Shown here piece by piece: positions 14,947 through 23,740 of a stretch of DNA of 64,000 nucleotides. This DNA comes from Synechococcus sp. BO 8801 (GTDB lineage Bacteria; Cyanobacteriota; Cyanobacteriia; PCC-6307; Cyanobiaceae). The notes under the pieces are model-generated. The model had not been told where the DNA came from. It worked only from the letters and a program-made list of their open reading frames with translations, and did no database searches. Location: contig NZ_NQKY01000004.1 of the NCBI RefSeq assembly GCF_002252675.1, positions 62,001-126,000 on the forward strand, given 5' to 3'. The number at the start of each line of letters is the position of its first letter. Positions within the stretch are counted from its first letter, which is position 1. Position numbers and translations under genes: made by a program.

Positions 14947-16851
14947 GTGCTTGCCGTGGTGAATCCGTGGTTCAGCCGAAGCCTTCCAGCGGTTGCCCTG
15001 CTCCTGGGCCATGCCATCGGGACACCCGTGCCCGCCATAGCCGTCGCCCAGCAGTTTCCCGCTACTGCGGGCGACACCAGGGGCTCCCAGGCAACGCCAC
15101 GAACGGACAACCAGCTGCCGCCGCAGGTGAGCGGCTGGATCCGCCAGGCCATGGCACTGGAAGACGCGGGAGCCGACGGAGAAGCCCTGAACCTGCAGCA
15201 GAAGGTGGTGGACTGGCTGCGGGCGAATCCCCAGCAGGATGATGCCACCACGGCCCGAATCCTCCATGCTTACGGGCGGCTTCTCTGGATCAACAACCGG
15301 TTCGTCGAGGCGCTTGGCCCAGTCGAGGAAGCCGTGAAGCTGCGCCGGAGTCTGGAGGGAATCAGCAGCGATGGCGCAGCTGATCTGGCGGCTTCCCTGA
15401 GACTGGTAGCCCCTCTCTACGCAGCCACAGGGCGCAGCAAGGAGGTGCTTCCACCCATCCTGGAAGCGGTGGCGATGCATCGCCGGCTGGCCGAACGCGA
15501 CACCGGCCTGAGGGGTGAGCTTGCCCTTTCCCTGAACGTCCTGGGACTGCTCTACAGCGAGCTTGGCCAGCCATCAGAGGCGCTGCCACCCACCCTCGAG
15601 TCGGTAACGATCCGCCGATCACTGGCTATCAGGAATCCAGATGAGATGGCCAACCTGGCCCATGCCCTGAATGATCTGGGAGAACGCTACGGCGACCTCG
15701 GCCGACTCGAAGACGCTCTACCGCCATTTCTGGAGGCCATGGACATGCGCCGAAGGTTGGCTTCAGCCAATCCTGCCTCCCTCAGCGATCTGGCCGTCAC
15801 CCTCGACACCCTTATCGGGGTCTACCACGAACTCGGGCGTCCCTCAGAGGCCCTGCCATTGAGTCTGGAAATGCTCCAGATCGTCCGCCGGCAGGCCAGT
15901 AGTGACCCCGGTAGGCAGAACAGCCTGGGAGATGCTCTTGATCAGCTGAGCCACATCTACAGAGATCTGGGACATCCTTCTGATGCACTGCCAGCACAGA
16001 TCGAAGCGATTTCCATCTACCGCAGACTGTCGGCAGTCAGCTCCGAGCACGTTGAGGGCCTGGCCAGAACCTTGAACAACCAGGGAAACTGCCTGACCGA
16101 TCTTGGACGGCATGAAGAGGCACTTCCTGCAAGCCTGGAAGCGGTGAAGATCTATCGGGGGCTCGTGGAGCGAGACTCCACATTCCAGGCTGACTTTGCC
16201 CGATCTCTCACCAACTTGAGCCTTGGCTTCAGTGCACTGGGACGCAACGCGGAATCTCTATCGCCCAGCCTTGAAGCGGTGTCGCTGTACCGCAGCCTGG
16301 CGAGAGGAGAGCCTGCCATTCGGGGGGAGATGGCCGGTGCTTTGGGAAAGCTGGCCGAAATCTACAGCAGGATGGATCGCCAAGCCAATGCAATCCCACC
16401 CGCCATCGAGGCGGTGGCAATCTACCGCCAACTGGCGAGAGAGACACCCCGGGCAAAGGGAAACCTCGCACTTGCCCTGAACAACCTGGGTGCTTATCAC
16501 GGCTGGTCAGGACATCCTTCGAAAGCGCTCCCGTTCTTCCTGGAATCGGTGATGGTCTACCGCCAACTGGTGGTGAAGGATTCCGACTACCTGGGAGAAT
16601 TAGCTCGTTCCCTGCTCAATCAGGGCATCGCTCTCAGTGAGCTCGGACGCCCTTCAGAAGCGCTTCCACCCACCGTCGAAGCCGTGGAGATCTACCGCCA
16701 ACTTGTACCAAAAGATCCTGCATTCCAGAAAGATCTCGACCGTGCCCTCAACAGCCTGAACCTGATCCGCAGACAGCTGGGGCTCCCTGAAGACGCATTG
16801 CCGGGTGCTGAGCCGTCGGTGAGCCGTCGCGGTTCCGCTCCCAGGACCTGA
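14947..16851 (+). CDS. Exported tetratricopeptide-repeat protein
   Basis: This 634-residue protein starts at GTG with a signal peptide (hydrophobic LPAVALLLGHAIG, cleavage near AVAQQF). From about residue 70 onwards it consists of about a dozen 42-residue TPR units of the TPR_10/TPR_12 kind, each close to EALPPxLEAVxIYRxLAxxxP followed by LAxALNNLGxxYxELGRxxx. The repeats cover almost the whole mature protein with no attached enzyme domain. TPR superhelices bind peptides, so a scaffold role in the periplasm is likely. Unit-to-unit similarity suggests growth by duplication. It sits at the edge of the accessory region and shows no operon partner. Confidence 0.85.
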   Translation: MLAVVNPWFSRSLPAVALLLGHAIGTPVPAIAVAQQFPATAGDTRGSQATPRTDNQLPPQVSGWIRQAMALEDAGADGEALNLQQKVVDWLRANPQQDDATTARILHAYGRLLWINNRFVEALGPVEEAVKLRRSLEGISSDGAADLAASLRLVAPLYAATGRSKEVLPPILEAVAMHRRLAERDTGLRGELALSLNVLGLLYSELGQPSEALPPTLESVTIRRSLAIRNPDEMANLAHALNDLGERYGDLGRLEDALPPFLEAMDMRRRLASANPASLSDLAVTLDTLIGVYHELGRPSEALPLSLEMLQIVRRQASSDPGRQNSLGDALDQLSHIYRDLGHPSDALPAQIEAISIYRRLSAVSSEHVEGLARTLNNQGNCLTDLGRHEEALPASLEAVKIYRGLVERDSTFQADFARSLTNLSLGFSALGRNAESLSPSLEAVSLYRSLARGEPAIRGEMAGALGKLAEIYSRMDRQANAIPPAIEAVAIYRQLARETPRAKGNLALALNNLGAYHGWSGHPSKALPFFLESVMVYRQLVVKDSDYLGELARSLLNQGIALSELGRPSEALPPTVEAVEIYRQLVPKDPAFQKDLDRALNSLNLIRRQLGLPEDALPGAEPSVSRRGSAPRT

Positions 16852-16855
16852 CCGC

Positions 16856-17221
16856 TCACCCATCCAGCTCCAGCCACTTCTTCGCCTCCACCGCCGCCTT
16901 CTCCTGCCCCTGCCGGTGCCCGAAGGCAAACGCCGCCACGCAGATCAGCGTGATCGCCGCCGGCACCGTGCCCGACGGCAGCCGGTTGCGGCTGGCCAGG
17001 TCGTCCGGCAGGCCCCCCAGCGTCAGCACCAGGAAGCCCACCGCCCCCAGGGCCGTCAGGCCATAGAGAAACGGTGTGATCGTGCGGCGCGTCAGGGCGT
17101 GCAGCAGCAGCACCGCCAGCCCCACCCAGGGCAGGCTCGAGCCCAGGGCCCACAGCCAGCGTTCGCCCGATCCATCGCTCAGCCGCCGCCGGCAGGCCAG
17201 TTCCCGCTGCAGGCGGCTCAT
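16856..17221 (-). CDS. Small membrane protein of unknown function
   Basis: This 121-residue protein has three probable transmembrane helices, at residues 24-42, 52-70 and 86-101, with an Arg-rich N-terminus and a C-terminal helix rich in Lys/Glu. The start ATG (17219-17221) overlaps the hisIE stop in an ATGA arrangement, so translation is coupled to histidine biosynthesis, although no functional link is evident. Family unknown to me, though similar three-helix proteins follow hisIE in related genomes as far as I recall. Its end lies only 4 bp from the end of the convergent TPR gene. Confidence 0.6.
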   Translation of the reverse strand: MSRLQRELACRRRLSDGSGERWLWALGSSLPWVGLAVLLLHALTRRTITPFLYGLTALGAVGFLVLTLGGLPDDLASRNRLPSGTVPAAITLICVAAFAFGHRQGQEKAAVEAKKWLELDG

Positions 17222-17946
17222 TCGCGCCTGGGCGCCCCGCGCCGCTCGGCCAGCACCTCCTGCACCCGGCGCCAGTCGACGCCGTGGTGGGCCAGGGCCA
17301 CCTGCACATGAAAAATCAGATCGGCCGCCTCGCCGGCGATCGCGGCCGGGTCGTCGTCCTTGCAGGCCATCACGAATTCGGCACTCTCCTCGCCGATCTT
17401 CTTGAGGATGCGGTTGTCGCCGCCCTCCAGCAACTTGTTCGTGTAGCTGCCCGGCTCCGGCCGCTCCCTGCGCCCGTTGATCACCCGCGCCAGTTCGGTG
17501 CACACGTCCGCCGGCGGCGGCAGGGCGTCGGGTCCGCCGGGTGTGGCCGTTTCGCCTTCCTCGTAGAAGCAGCTGCGGGCGCCGGTGTGGCAGGCCACCT
17601 GGCCCACCTGCTCGATCGTCAGCAGCAGCACGTCGGCGTCGCAGTCGTAGCGGAGCCCCCTGAGCTTCTGAAAATGGCCGCTGGTGGCCCCCTTGTGCCA
17701 CAGCTCCTGCCGCGAGCGGCTCCAGTAGTGCACCTCGCCCGTGGCCAGGCTGCGCTCGATCGCCTCCCGGTTCATCCAGGCCACCATCAGCACCGCCCCG
17801 TCCAGCCAGTCCTGGGCCACCGCCGGGATCAGCCCCGCCCCGTCGAAGCGCAGCGTGGCGATCAGCTCAGGGCCCGCCAGCTGGCCCCCCCCACCGGGTG
17901 ACGGCGGATGACAGGATCCAGGGGAAGCGGCGGATGGAGCCCCCAA
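17218..17946 (-). CDS. hisIE: Bifunctional phosphoribosyl-AMP cyclohydrolase / phosphoribosyl-ATP pyrophosphatase
   Basis: The protein catalyses steps 2 and 3 of histidine biosynthesis. The HisI half has LIPAVAQDWLDGAVLMVAWMN, WSRSRQELWHKGATSG and the metal site YDCDADVLLLTIEQ with CHTGARSCFY. The HisE half has GSYTNKLLEGGDNRILKKIGEESAEFVMACKD and EAADLIFHVQVALAHHG. No ATG lies before the HisI domain. An in-frame TTG at 17944-17946 gives 242 residues, about 20 more than usual, and is my tentative start. A CTG preceded by GGGGGAGG at about 17960-17970 is another possibility. The gene is divergent from the QueD-like gene by about 30 bp. A downstream membrane protein overlaps by 4 bp. Confidence 0.88.
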   Translation of the reverse strand: MGAPSAASPGSCHPPSPGGGGQLAGPELIATLRFDGAGLIPAVAQDWLDGAVLMVAWMNREAIERSLATGEVHYWSRSRQELWHKGATSGHFQKLRGLRYDCDADVLLLTIEQVGQVACHTGARSCFYEEGETATPGGPDALPPPADVCTELARVINGRRERPEPGSYTNKLLEGGDNRILKKIGEESAEFVMACKDDDPAAIAGEAADLIFHVQVALAHHGVDWRRVQEVLAERRGAPRRE

Positions 17947-17979
17947 GGGACGCGACGTCAGCTGCAGTGATCCTCCCCC

Positions 17980-18483
17980 ATGTCCACCCCCGCGGCCCAC
18001 ACCTGCAGCAAGAGCTACGGCGGCTTCCCCTGCTGCCATCGCCAGTGGCGCCACCCGGGCCACTGCCGTTTCGTACACGGCTACAGCCGCAGCTTCACCT
18101 TCTGGTTCGCCGCCCACCACCTCGACGTCCACGGTTTCGTGGTCGACTTCTCCAGCCTCCAGCCCCTGCGGGCCCGCCTCGAGGCCCAGTTCGACCACAC
18201 CTTCCTGGTCAACCACGACGACCCCCTGCTGGCCCAGTGGCAGGCCCTGCATGACCAGGGCGCCCTCGACCTGCGGGTGATGGCCAACGTGGGCATGGAG
18301 GCCAGCGCCGAGCTGGCCTGGGGCTGGGCCAACGAGATGCTGCACCAGCGGGATGGCGGCCGCAGCTGCTGCTGGCGCGTCGAGGCCCGCGAGAACGAGG
18401 CCAACGCCGCCCGCTTCACCGCCATCCCCGACTGGTTCGAAGCCGGCGCCACCACCAGCCCGGAGCCCTGGCCGGCGCCGTGA
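17980..18483 (+). CDS. QueD-like / 6-pyruvoyl-tetrahydropterin synthase family protein
   Basis: This 167-residue T-fold protein resembles QueD (6-carboxytetrahydropterin synthase, queuosine pathway). Landmarks are CCHRQWRHPGHCRFVHGYSR, GFVVDFSSL, FDHTFLVNHDDPL and GMEASAELAWGW. By alignment from memory, H20, C29 and H33 match the first zinc ligand, catalytic Cys and second zinc ligand of QueD. The third ligand, the second His of HGH, is Tyr35 (codon TAC near 18082). The catalytic Asp/His and Glu regions seem present. The loss of one zinc ligand may alter or abolish activity. Its stop overlaps the GTG start of the permease gene, placing it in the same operon as metal-permease genes. Confidence 0.75.
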   Translation: MSTPAAHTCSKSYGGFPCCHRQWRHPGHCRFVHGYSRSFTFWFAAHHLDVHGFVVDFSSLQPLRARLEAQFDHTFLVNHDDPLLAQWQALHDQGALDLRVMANVGMEASAELAWGWANEMLHQRDGGRSCCWRVEARENEANAARFTAIPDWFEAGATTSPEPWPAP

Positions 18484-19448
18484 TCCTCACCCGTCTGGCC
18501 ACCGCCTGGGCCCTGTTCCAGGGGCTGCTGATCGAGGCGCTGCCCTTCCTGCTGATCGGCGTGCTGATCTCCGCCGGCGCACGCTGGTTCGCCCCGGGCG
18601 GCCGCTGGCTGCGGCGGCTGCCGTCCCACCCCCTGCTGGGGCCCCTCACCGGCGCCGCCCTCGGTTTCGCCCTGCCCGCCTGCGAATGCGGCAACGTGCC
18701 GGTGGCCCGCCGCATGCTCAGCGGCGGCGCGCCCCTCGGCGCCGGCCTCGGCTTCCTGTTCGCCGCCCCCGTGCTCAACCCGATCGTGATCGCCAGCACC
18801 TGGGCCGCCTTCCCCGACCAGCCCTGGCTGCTGCTGGCCCGCCCCCTCGGCGCCGTGGTGGTGGCCGTGGGCCTGGCCCTGCTGCTGGGGCTGGTGGGCG
18901 AGCCCCAGCTGCTCCAGGCCGACCTGCTGGCCGAACGGCGCCTGCACCAGCCCCTGGCGGCGGTGGGGCTGCTGGAGCGCTCCAGCGGCCTGGTGGGGGC
19001 CCCGCCACCCTCGGCCCTCAGCGCCGAAGCCGCCCCGGTGCGGCCGCCCCTGGCCGAGCTGATGAAGCACGCCAGCCAGGAGTTCCTCTACCTGGCCCTG
19101 CTGCTGGTGATGGGCAGCGTCATCGCCGCCCTGGTGCAGTCCTTCGTGCCCCGCAGCTGGCTGCTGGCGGTGGGCGGCGCCCCCACCCTCTCGATCCTGG
19201 CCCTGATGCTGCTGGCCCTGGTGGTGTCGGTGTGCTCGAGCGTGGATGCGTTCCTGGCCCTCAGCTTCGCCGCCCAGGTCACCCCCGGGGCCCTGCTCGC
19301 CTTCCTGCTCCTGGGTCCGGTGATCGACCTCAAACTCGTCAGCCTGCTCGGGCTGCTGTTCCGCCCCCGCGGCCTGGTGCTCACCACCGCCGGGGCCGCC
19401 CTGATGGTGCTGCTGATCGGCCAGTGGGTGAACCTGTGGCGCCTGTGA
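18480..19448 (+). CDS. Permease of the DUF318/YraQ (SO_0444, ArsP-like) family
   Basis: This 322-residue membrane protein has about eight hydrophobic segments. Signature features are the N-terminal EALPFLLIGVLISA, the GFALPACECGNVPVARRML motif with its CxC pair in the membrane, and a second-half repeat CSSVDAFLALSFAAQ followed by LLLGPVIDLKLVSLLGLLF. This is the DUF318 permease family, whose characterised members export organoarsenicals (ArsP) or are implicated in Cu/Zn efflux; the PACECG motif is the likely metal site. The GTG start overlaps the previous stop (GTGA), and the next gene starts the same way, forming a tight operon with the TIGR03943 protein. Confidence 0.8.
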   Translation: MILTRLATAWALFQGLLIEALPFLLIGVLISAGARWFAPGGRWLRRLPSHPLLGPLTGAALGFALPACECGNVPVARRMLSGGAPLGAGLGFLFAAPVLNPIVIASTWAAFPDQPWLLLARPLGAVVVAVGLALLLGLVGEPQLLQADLLAERRLHQPLAAVGLLERSSGLVGAPPPSALSAEAAPVRPPLAELMKHASQEFLYLALLLVMGSVIAALVQSFVPRSWLLAVGGAPTLSILALMLLALVVSVCSSVDAFLALSFAAQVTPGALLAFLLLGPVIDLKLVSLLGLLFRPRGLVLTTAGAALMVLLIGQWVNLWRL

Positions 19449-20152
19449 CTCCCCCCCTCCTGCAGCGGGCCGCCCTCTGGCGCGCCGCCAGCCTCGGCCT
19501 CTGGGCCCTGGTGATGCTTGTCAGCAGCGTCGACGGCCGCCTCGACCTCCTCCTGCGGGCCGTGTTCCACCCCCTGGTGGCCCTGGCCGGCCTGCTGCTG
19601 CTGCTCGTCGCCCTGCTGCAGTTGCGCCTGGCCTTCGGGCCCGGCCGGCAGGAGCGGGGCGACCGGCGCCAGGCCCGCACCCTGCTGCTCACCGCCGCCA
19701 TCGCCCTGCTGGTGCTGCTGCTGCCGCCGGCCCCCTCCTTCGCCGACCTGGCCGGCCAGCGCCCCCGCGACGAGACCGCCGAAAGCGAGCTCAGCTTCGT
19801 GTTGCCGCCCGCCCAGCGAAGCCTCACCGACTGGGTGCGGCTGCTGCGCAGCCAGCCCGACCCCAAATTGTTTGCCGGCGATCCGGTGCGCATCAGCGGC
19901 TTCGTGCTGCCGATGGAGGGCGAGCCTCCCCAGCTGGCCCGGCTGCTGGTGCGCTGCTGTCTGGCCGATGCCTCCCCGGTGGGGCTGCCCGTCCACTGGC
20001 CCGCCGGCCAGGCCCCCTTCCCCGCCGACCAATGGCTGGCCATCGACGGGGTGATGGGCCTCAAGCCCGCCCCCGGCGGCGGCGAGCGGCTGGAGGTGGT
20101 TCCCAGCCGCATCCGGCCGATCCCCCGGCCCGCCCGGCCCCTGGAACCATGA
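19445..20152 (+). CDS. TIGR03943 family membrane protein, permease partner
   Basis: This 235-residue protein has two N-terminal hydrophobic segments (about residues 10-30 and 34-57), another near 75-95, and a soluble C-terminal domain with the signature GFVLPMEGEPPQLARLLVRCC and DQWLAIDGVMGLKP. TIGR03943 proteins are usually encoded beside DUF318 permeases, as here, and are thought to work with them; the CC pair in the soluble domain may bind metal. The GTG start (19445-19447) overlaps the permease stop and the gene ends with an ATGA overlap to the next gene. Confidence 0.78.
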   Translation: MTPPLLQRAALWRAASLGLWALVMLVSSVDGRLDLLLRAVFHPLVALAGLLLLLVALLQLRLAFGPGRQERGDRRQARTLLLTAAIALLVLLLPPAPSFADLAGQRPRDETAESELSFVLPPAQRSLTDWVRLLRSQPDPKLFAGDPVRISGFVLPMEGEPPQLARLLVRCCLADASPVGLPVHWPAGQAPFPADQWLAIDGVMGLKPAPGGGERLEVVPSRIRPIPRPARPLEP

Positions 20153-21519
20153 GCCCGCTCTCCCGCCTCCCCGGTGCCGGCCCCCTGCCGCTCACCCTGG
20201 CCCTGGCCGCTCTGCTGGCCCTCGTCCAGCAGCAGCTGCTGCTGAACCACCCGCCCCGGCTCGAGCGGCTCACGCCGGTGGCCGCCAGCTCCGGTCCCGC
20301 CGCCCTGCAGGCCCGCTTCAGCCGGCCCATGGACCCGGCCAGCCTCCAGGCCGCCAGCACCCTCAACCCGCCCCTGGCCCACCGCTGGCTCGGCGACGGC
20401 GACACCCTGCTGCTGAACCTCTCCCCCGACCAGCGGATCAGCTCCCCCCTGGAGCTGCAGCTGGCCGGCCGCGATCGCCGCGGCCTGGCCCTGGCCCCCC
20501 AGCGCTGGCAGTGGGATCCGCGCCCCCGGCTGCTGGCGGTGGTGCCGGCGGGCAGCGGCGAGCAGCTGCAGGTGCGGGAGCACGACGGCCGCTGGCGGCC
20601 GATCTCGCCGGTCTGGCCGCGCATCACCATGGTCGAACCGCTCGGCGGTGGCGAGGCCGTGGCCGTGGTGTCGCGCTCCGAAAACGGCCGCTTCCGGGTC
20701 TGGCGGCTGCCGCTGCGCCAGCAGCCCCTGCGCCCCCTGGGCCGCGGGCGTCCGGCGTCAGCGTCGCCCGTGCAGGCCGGTGCCCCCGAGGCCATCGGCG
20801 CGGGCGAGATGGTCTTCGCCCACATCAGCGGCAACCGCCGCGGCGACCTGCTGGTGCAGTCCGGCGGTGAGCAGCCCGACCAGGTGAGCATCAGCCTCTG
20901 GCCCGCGCGCGGTGGCCCCCGGGTGCTGCCGCTGGAGGCCAGCGGCGCCGTGCGGCTGCTGCCCGAGGGGGGCGCCCTGGTGGTGCCCGAGATCGACGGC
21001 CTCAGCCTGCGCGACCTGCCCCCCCGGCCGCCCCGCCGCCAGACCCTGCCCGGCAGCCGCGACCTGAGCAGCTTCTGTCCCCGGGCGGGGCGCGCCCTGC
21101 TGGTGCGCCACTGGCCCGATTTCCGCCGTTCCCTGGAGCTGGTGGAGCCGGGCGTGGCCCCGCGCCAGCTCTGGCTCGGCCCCCAGGCCCTGGCGGCCAC
21201 GGCCTGCAGCCGCGGCGGCGAGCGGATCTGGGCGCTGCTGATCGAAGGGGTGGGCCGGCCCGTCCTCACCCTGGTGACCCTCGACCGGCGCGGCACCGTG
21301 CTGGCCTCGCGGCGCCTGACCGGCTGGGAGCTTGAGCCCGGCACCGGCCTCAGCTACGACCCCACCAGCGACCGGCTGGCGCTGGTGCTGCGCCCGCTGG
21401 GGGACGTGCGCGGGGCACCGCCGGCGCCCCCCCGGGCGGTGCTGATCGAGGCCTCCAGCCTCACCCTCCAGCCCCTTCCCCAGGAGGCCCTCCAGGCCAT
21501 CTGGCTGCCGGCAGGGTAG
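20149..21519 (+). CDS. Exported protein with Ig-like and beta-propeller-like segments
   Basis: This 456-residue protein has an N-terminal hydrophobic anchor (residues 12-27). Residues 40-110 (ALQARFSRPMDPASLQAASTLNPPLAHRWLGDGDTLLL) resemble a bacterial Ig-like domain of the kind that recognises a cell-surface ligand. The rest is a series of beta strands with recurrent Trp/Pro and Gly-Gly turns, which could be a propeller or sandwich. No catalytic motif is visible. It is the third gene in an operon with the permease and TIGR03943 protein (ATGA overlap) and directly precedes the Zur-like regulator by 10 bp, hinting at a role in metal-related envelope functions. Confidence 0.6.
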   Translation: MSPLSRLPGAGPLPLTLALAALLALVQQQLLLNHPPRLERLTPVAASSGPAALQARFSRPMDPASLQAASTLNPPLAHRWLGDGDTLLLNLSPDQRISSPLELQLAGRDRRGLALAPQRWQWDPRPRLLAVVPAGSGEQLQVREHDGRWRPISPVWPRITMVEPLGGGEAVAVVSRSENGRFRVWRLPLRQQPLRPLGRGRPASASPVQAGAPEAIGAGEMVFAHISGNRRGDLLVQSGGEQPDQVSISLWPARGGPRVLPLEASGAVRLLPEGGALVVPEIDGLSLRDLPPRPPRRQTLPGSRDLSSFCPRAGRALLVRHWPDFRRSLELVEPGVAPRQLWLGPQALAATACSRGGERIWALLIEGVGRPVLTLVTLDRRGTVLASRRLTGWELEPGTGLSYDPTSDRLALVLRPLGDVRGAPPAPPRAVLIEASSLTLQPLPQEALQAIWLPAG

Positions 21520-21529
21520 AAACGGAACC

Positions 21530-21931
21530 ATGCAGGCCCCCACCACCCCCGATCTGCCGCCGCGCCAGGCCTCCCTGCTGGCGGAACTGCGCGATGCCGA
21601 CGGCGAACTGAGCGGCCAGGACCTCCATGCCCGGCTGCGGGGTGGCCCCGCCGCCATGGGCCTGGCCACCGTCTACCGCCACCTGCGCCAGCTGCAGCAG
21701 CGGGGCCTGGTGCGCTGCCGCCACCTGCCCAGCGGCGAAGCCCTCTACGCCCCGACCGAGCGGGACGAGCACCACCTCACCTGCGTCGACTGCGGCACCA
21801 CCATGGTGCTGCCCCAGTGCCCGGTGCACGGCCTGCACCTGCCGGGGGAGGACCTGGGCGACTTCCTGCCGATGTACCACACCCTCGAGTTCTTCGGGCT
21901 ATGCGGCCGCTGCCGGGGCACCCGGTCCTGA
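21530..21931 (+). CDS. Fur family transcriptional regulator, Zur-like
   Basis: This 133-residue Fur-type protein has the winged-helix segment GLATVYRHLRQLQQRGLVRC (recognition helix). The regulatory/structural metal region includes EHHLTCVDCGTTMVL and CGRCRG, the paired Cys motifs of a structural zinc site. It differs from the longer Fur protein at 29646 and lacks its HRDHHH motif. The gene follows a metal-permease operon and precedes a COG0523 GTPase, and such neighbours suggest Zur (zinc) rather than Fur (iron). That assignment is inferred from context. It starts 10 bp after the exported protein and may be cotranscribed. Confidence 0.8.
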   Translation: MQAPTTPDLPPRQASLLAELRDADGELSGQDLHARLRGGPAAMGLATVYRHLRQLQQRGLVRCRHLPSGEALYAPTERDEHHLTCVDCGTTMVLPQCPVHGLHLPGEDLGDFLPMYHTLEFFGLCGRCRGTRS

Positions 21932-21941
21932 GGCCGGCCGA

Positions 21942-22349
21942 TCAGGCCCGGAGGCTGTCGCGGTGCAGCACCGCCATCACATCGAGGATCTGGCTGCAGC
22001 GCTCCGCCGGCACGCTGATCAGTTCCCCCAGCCGCTGCAGCATCGCCTGCTCCACCGGCTTGAGGCTGCGGTTGGCGTACACCAGCAGGGCCGCCATCGC
22101 AAAGGCCGTCTCCTGCTGGGGTTCGCTCAGCACCGGCGCGGCCTCCACCAGCAGCTGTTCCCAGCCGCCGCTGCGCAGGCGCCCCAGCAGGCCGTCGAAC
22201 ATCGCCCCCATCACCGCTTCGCCGAGGTTGCCGTAGGGCGAGCGCAGCTCCAGCTGCTGGCGCAGCAGGGCGGCCTCCTCACCGTCGAGGGCGCCATCGC
22301 AGGCCACGGCGGCAAGGCCGATGGCGGCGAACGCTTCGCTGGAGTTCAT
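21942..22349 (-). CDS. TerB family tellurite-resistance/Dictyostelium-type protein
   Basis: This 135-residue all-helical protein has the TerB pattern: [21 protein letters not shown] near the N-terminus (acidic, metal-binding-like turn), a middle helix, and [19 protein letters not shown] near the end. TerB-like domains are helical metal-binding modules often associated with stress response. The start ATG (22347-22349) fits the family N-terminus. It is convergent with the Zur-like gene, 10 bp apart, and divergent from the CobW gene. Confidence 0.7.
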   Translation of the reverse strand: MNSSEAFAAIGLAAVACDGALDGEEAALLRQQLELRSPYGNLGEAVMGAMFDGLLGRLRSGGWEQLLVEAAPVLSEPQQETAFAMAALLVYANRSLKPVEQAMLQRLGELISVPAERCSQILDVMAVLHRDSLRA

Positions 22350-22443
22350 GGGCCAGGTACGGAGACCGCCATTCCAGCAGCCGCGGCGGCACTGGTGGGG
22401 TGAGCGCGCCGGCAGAATCACCACAGCGGTTCCCCTTCCGGCC

Positions 22444-23655
22444 ATGACCAGCACGAAACTGGACGCCCCGACCCCGGGTGCGGCCACCGAGGCGGCCACC
22501 GAGGCCCGGCCCATCTCCGTGCCGGTGACGATCCTCACGGGCTTCCTCGGGGCGGGAAAGACCACCCTGCTCAACCACATCCTCAGCAACCAGGAGGGGG
22601 TCAAGACCGCCGTGCTGGTCAATGAGTTCGGCGAGATCGGCATCGACAACGAACTGATCGTCGCCACCGGCGACGACATGGTTGAGCTGAGCAACGGCTG
22701 CATCTGCTGCTCGATCAACGGCGAGCTGCTGGAGGCCGTCTACCGGGTGCTGGAGCGCCCCGACCCCGTCGACTACCTGGTGGTCGAGACCACCGGCCTG
22801 GCCGATCCGCTGCCCGTGGCCATGACCTTCCTCGGCAGCGACCTGCGCGACCTCACCCGGCTCGATTCGATCATCACCCTGGTGGACGCGGAGAACTTCG
22901 GCGCCGAGACGCTTCAGGGGGAGGTGGGCCGCGCCCAGATCGTCTACGGCGACATGATCCTGCTCAACAAGTGCGACCTGGTCAGCGAGGAGCGGCTGGA
23001 GCGGCTGGAGGCCGAGCTGCGGGCGATCAAGAGCGAGGCCCGCATCCTGCGCTCGGTGAAGGGCGAAGTGCCCCTGCCCCTGCTGCTGAGCGTGGGCCTG
23101 TTCGAGAGCGACAAGGTGGTGGCCCAGCAGCAGGCCCCCGCCGCCGGTGACCTCCATGGCCATGACCACGACCATGACCACGGCACCCACCACGACCACG
23201 GGGCCGAGGATCACAGCCACTGCGACCACGACCACGGCCACTGCGAGCACGAGCCGGCCGCAGCCGGCCATGACCACGACCACGGCCATCACCATGGCCA
23301 CGATCACGCCCATGACCATGACCATGGCGGCCATGCCGACCACCAGGCCATTGAGGGGTTCACCTCCCTGTCCTTCAGCAGCGACGGCCCCCTCTCCCTG
23401 CGCAAGTTCCAGAATTTCCTCGACAACCAGATGCCGGCGGGGGTCTTCCGGGCCAAGGGCATCCTCTGGTTCAACGAAAGCGAGCGTCGCCACGTGTTCC
23501 ACCTGGCGGGCAAACGCTTCTCCATCGACGACAGCGACTGGCCGGGGGAGCGCAAGAACCAGCTGGTGCTGATCGGCAAGGATCTCGACCACCAGCGCCT
23601 GCGCCAGCAGCTCCAGGCCTGCGTGGCCGGCGCGTCCGGCAAGGGCTTCGCCTGA
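22444..23655 (+). CDS. CobW/COG0523 GTPase with a His-rich segment, candidate zinc metallochaperone
   Basis: This 403-residue protein has a Walker A motif GFLGAGKTT (about residues 33-41), the switch [10 protein letters not shown], the metal-binding CICC motif ([12 protein letters not shown]), ETTGLADP, and the guanine motif NKCD. It then has a roughly 60-residue run rich in His and Asp (about residues 236-300), and a C-terminal CobW_C domain (FRAKGILWF). COG0523 proteins deliver zinc or other metals to target enzymes; the His-rich loop is a metal store or sensor. The neighbouring Zur-like regulator and efflux-type permease support a zinc role, though cobalt (CobW proper) and nickel are alternatives. 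I did not find a convincing Zur box upstream. Confidence 0.88.
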   Translation: MTSTKLDAPTPGAATEAATEARPISVPVTILTGFLGAGKTTLLNHILSNQEGVKTAVLVNEFGEIGIDNELIVATGDDMVELSNGCICCSINGELLEAVYRVLERPDPVDYLVVETTGLADPLPVAMTFLGSDLRDLTRLDSIITLVDAENFGAETLQGEVGRAQIVYGDMILLNKCDLVSEERLERLEAELRAIKSEARILRSVKGEVPLPLLLSVGLFESDKVVAQQQAPAAGDLHGHDHDHDHGTHHDHGAEDHSHCDHDHGHCEHEPAAAGHDHDHGHHHGHDHAHDHDHGGHADHQAIEGFTSLSFSSDGPLSLRKFQNFLDNQMPAGVFRAKGILWFNESERRHVFHLAGKRFSIDDSDWPGERKNQLVLIGKDLDHQRLRQQLQACVAGASGKGFA

Positions 23656-23740
23656 TCGGCAAACCGCCGTCCCGTTGTGCTGCATCCACTACGGAACCAC
23701 CGGCTGGCGCCGCTAGGGTGACGCTCTACGTACTGCTCCC

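Noticed and set aside
22350-22443. Search for a Zur box upstream of the CobW gene
   Set aside because: No convincing AT-rich dyad was found; the sequence is GC-rich throughout.
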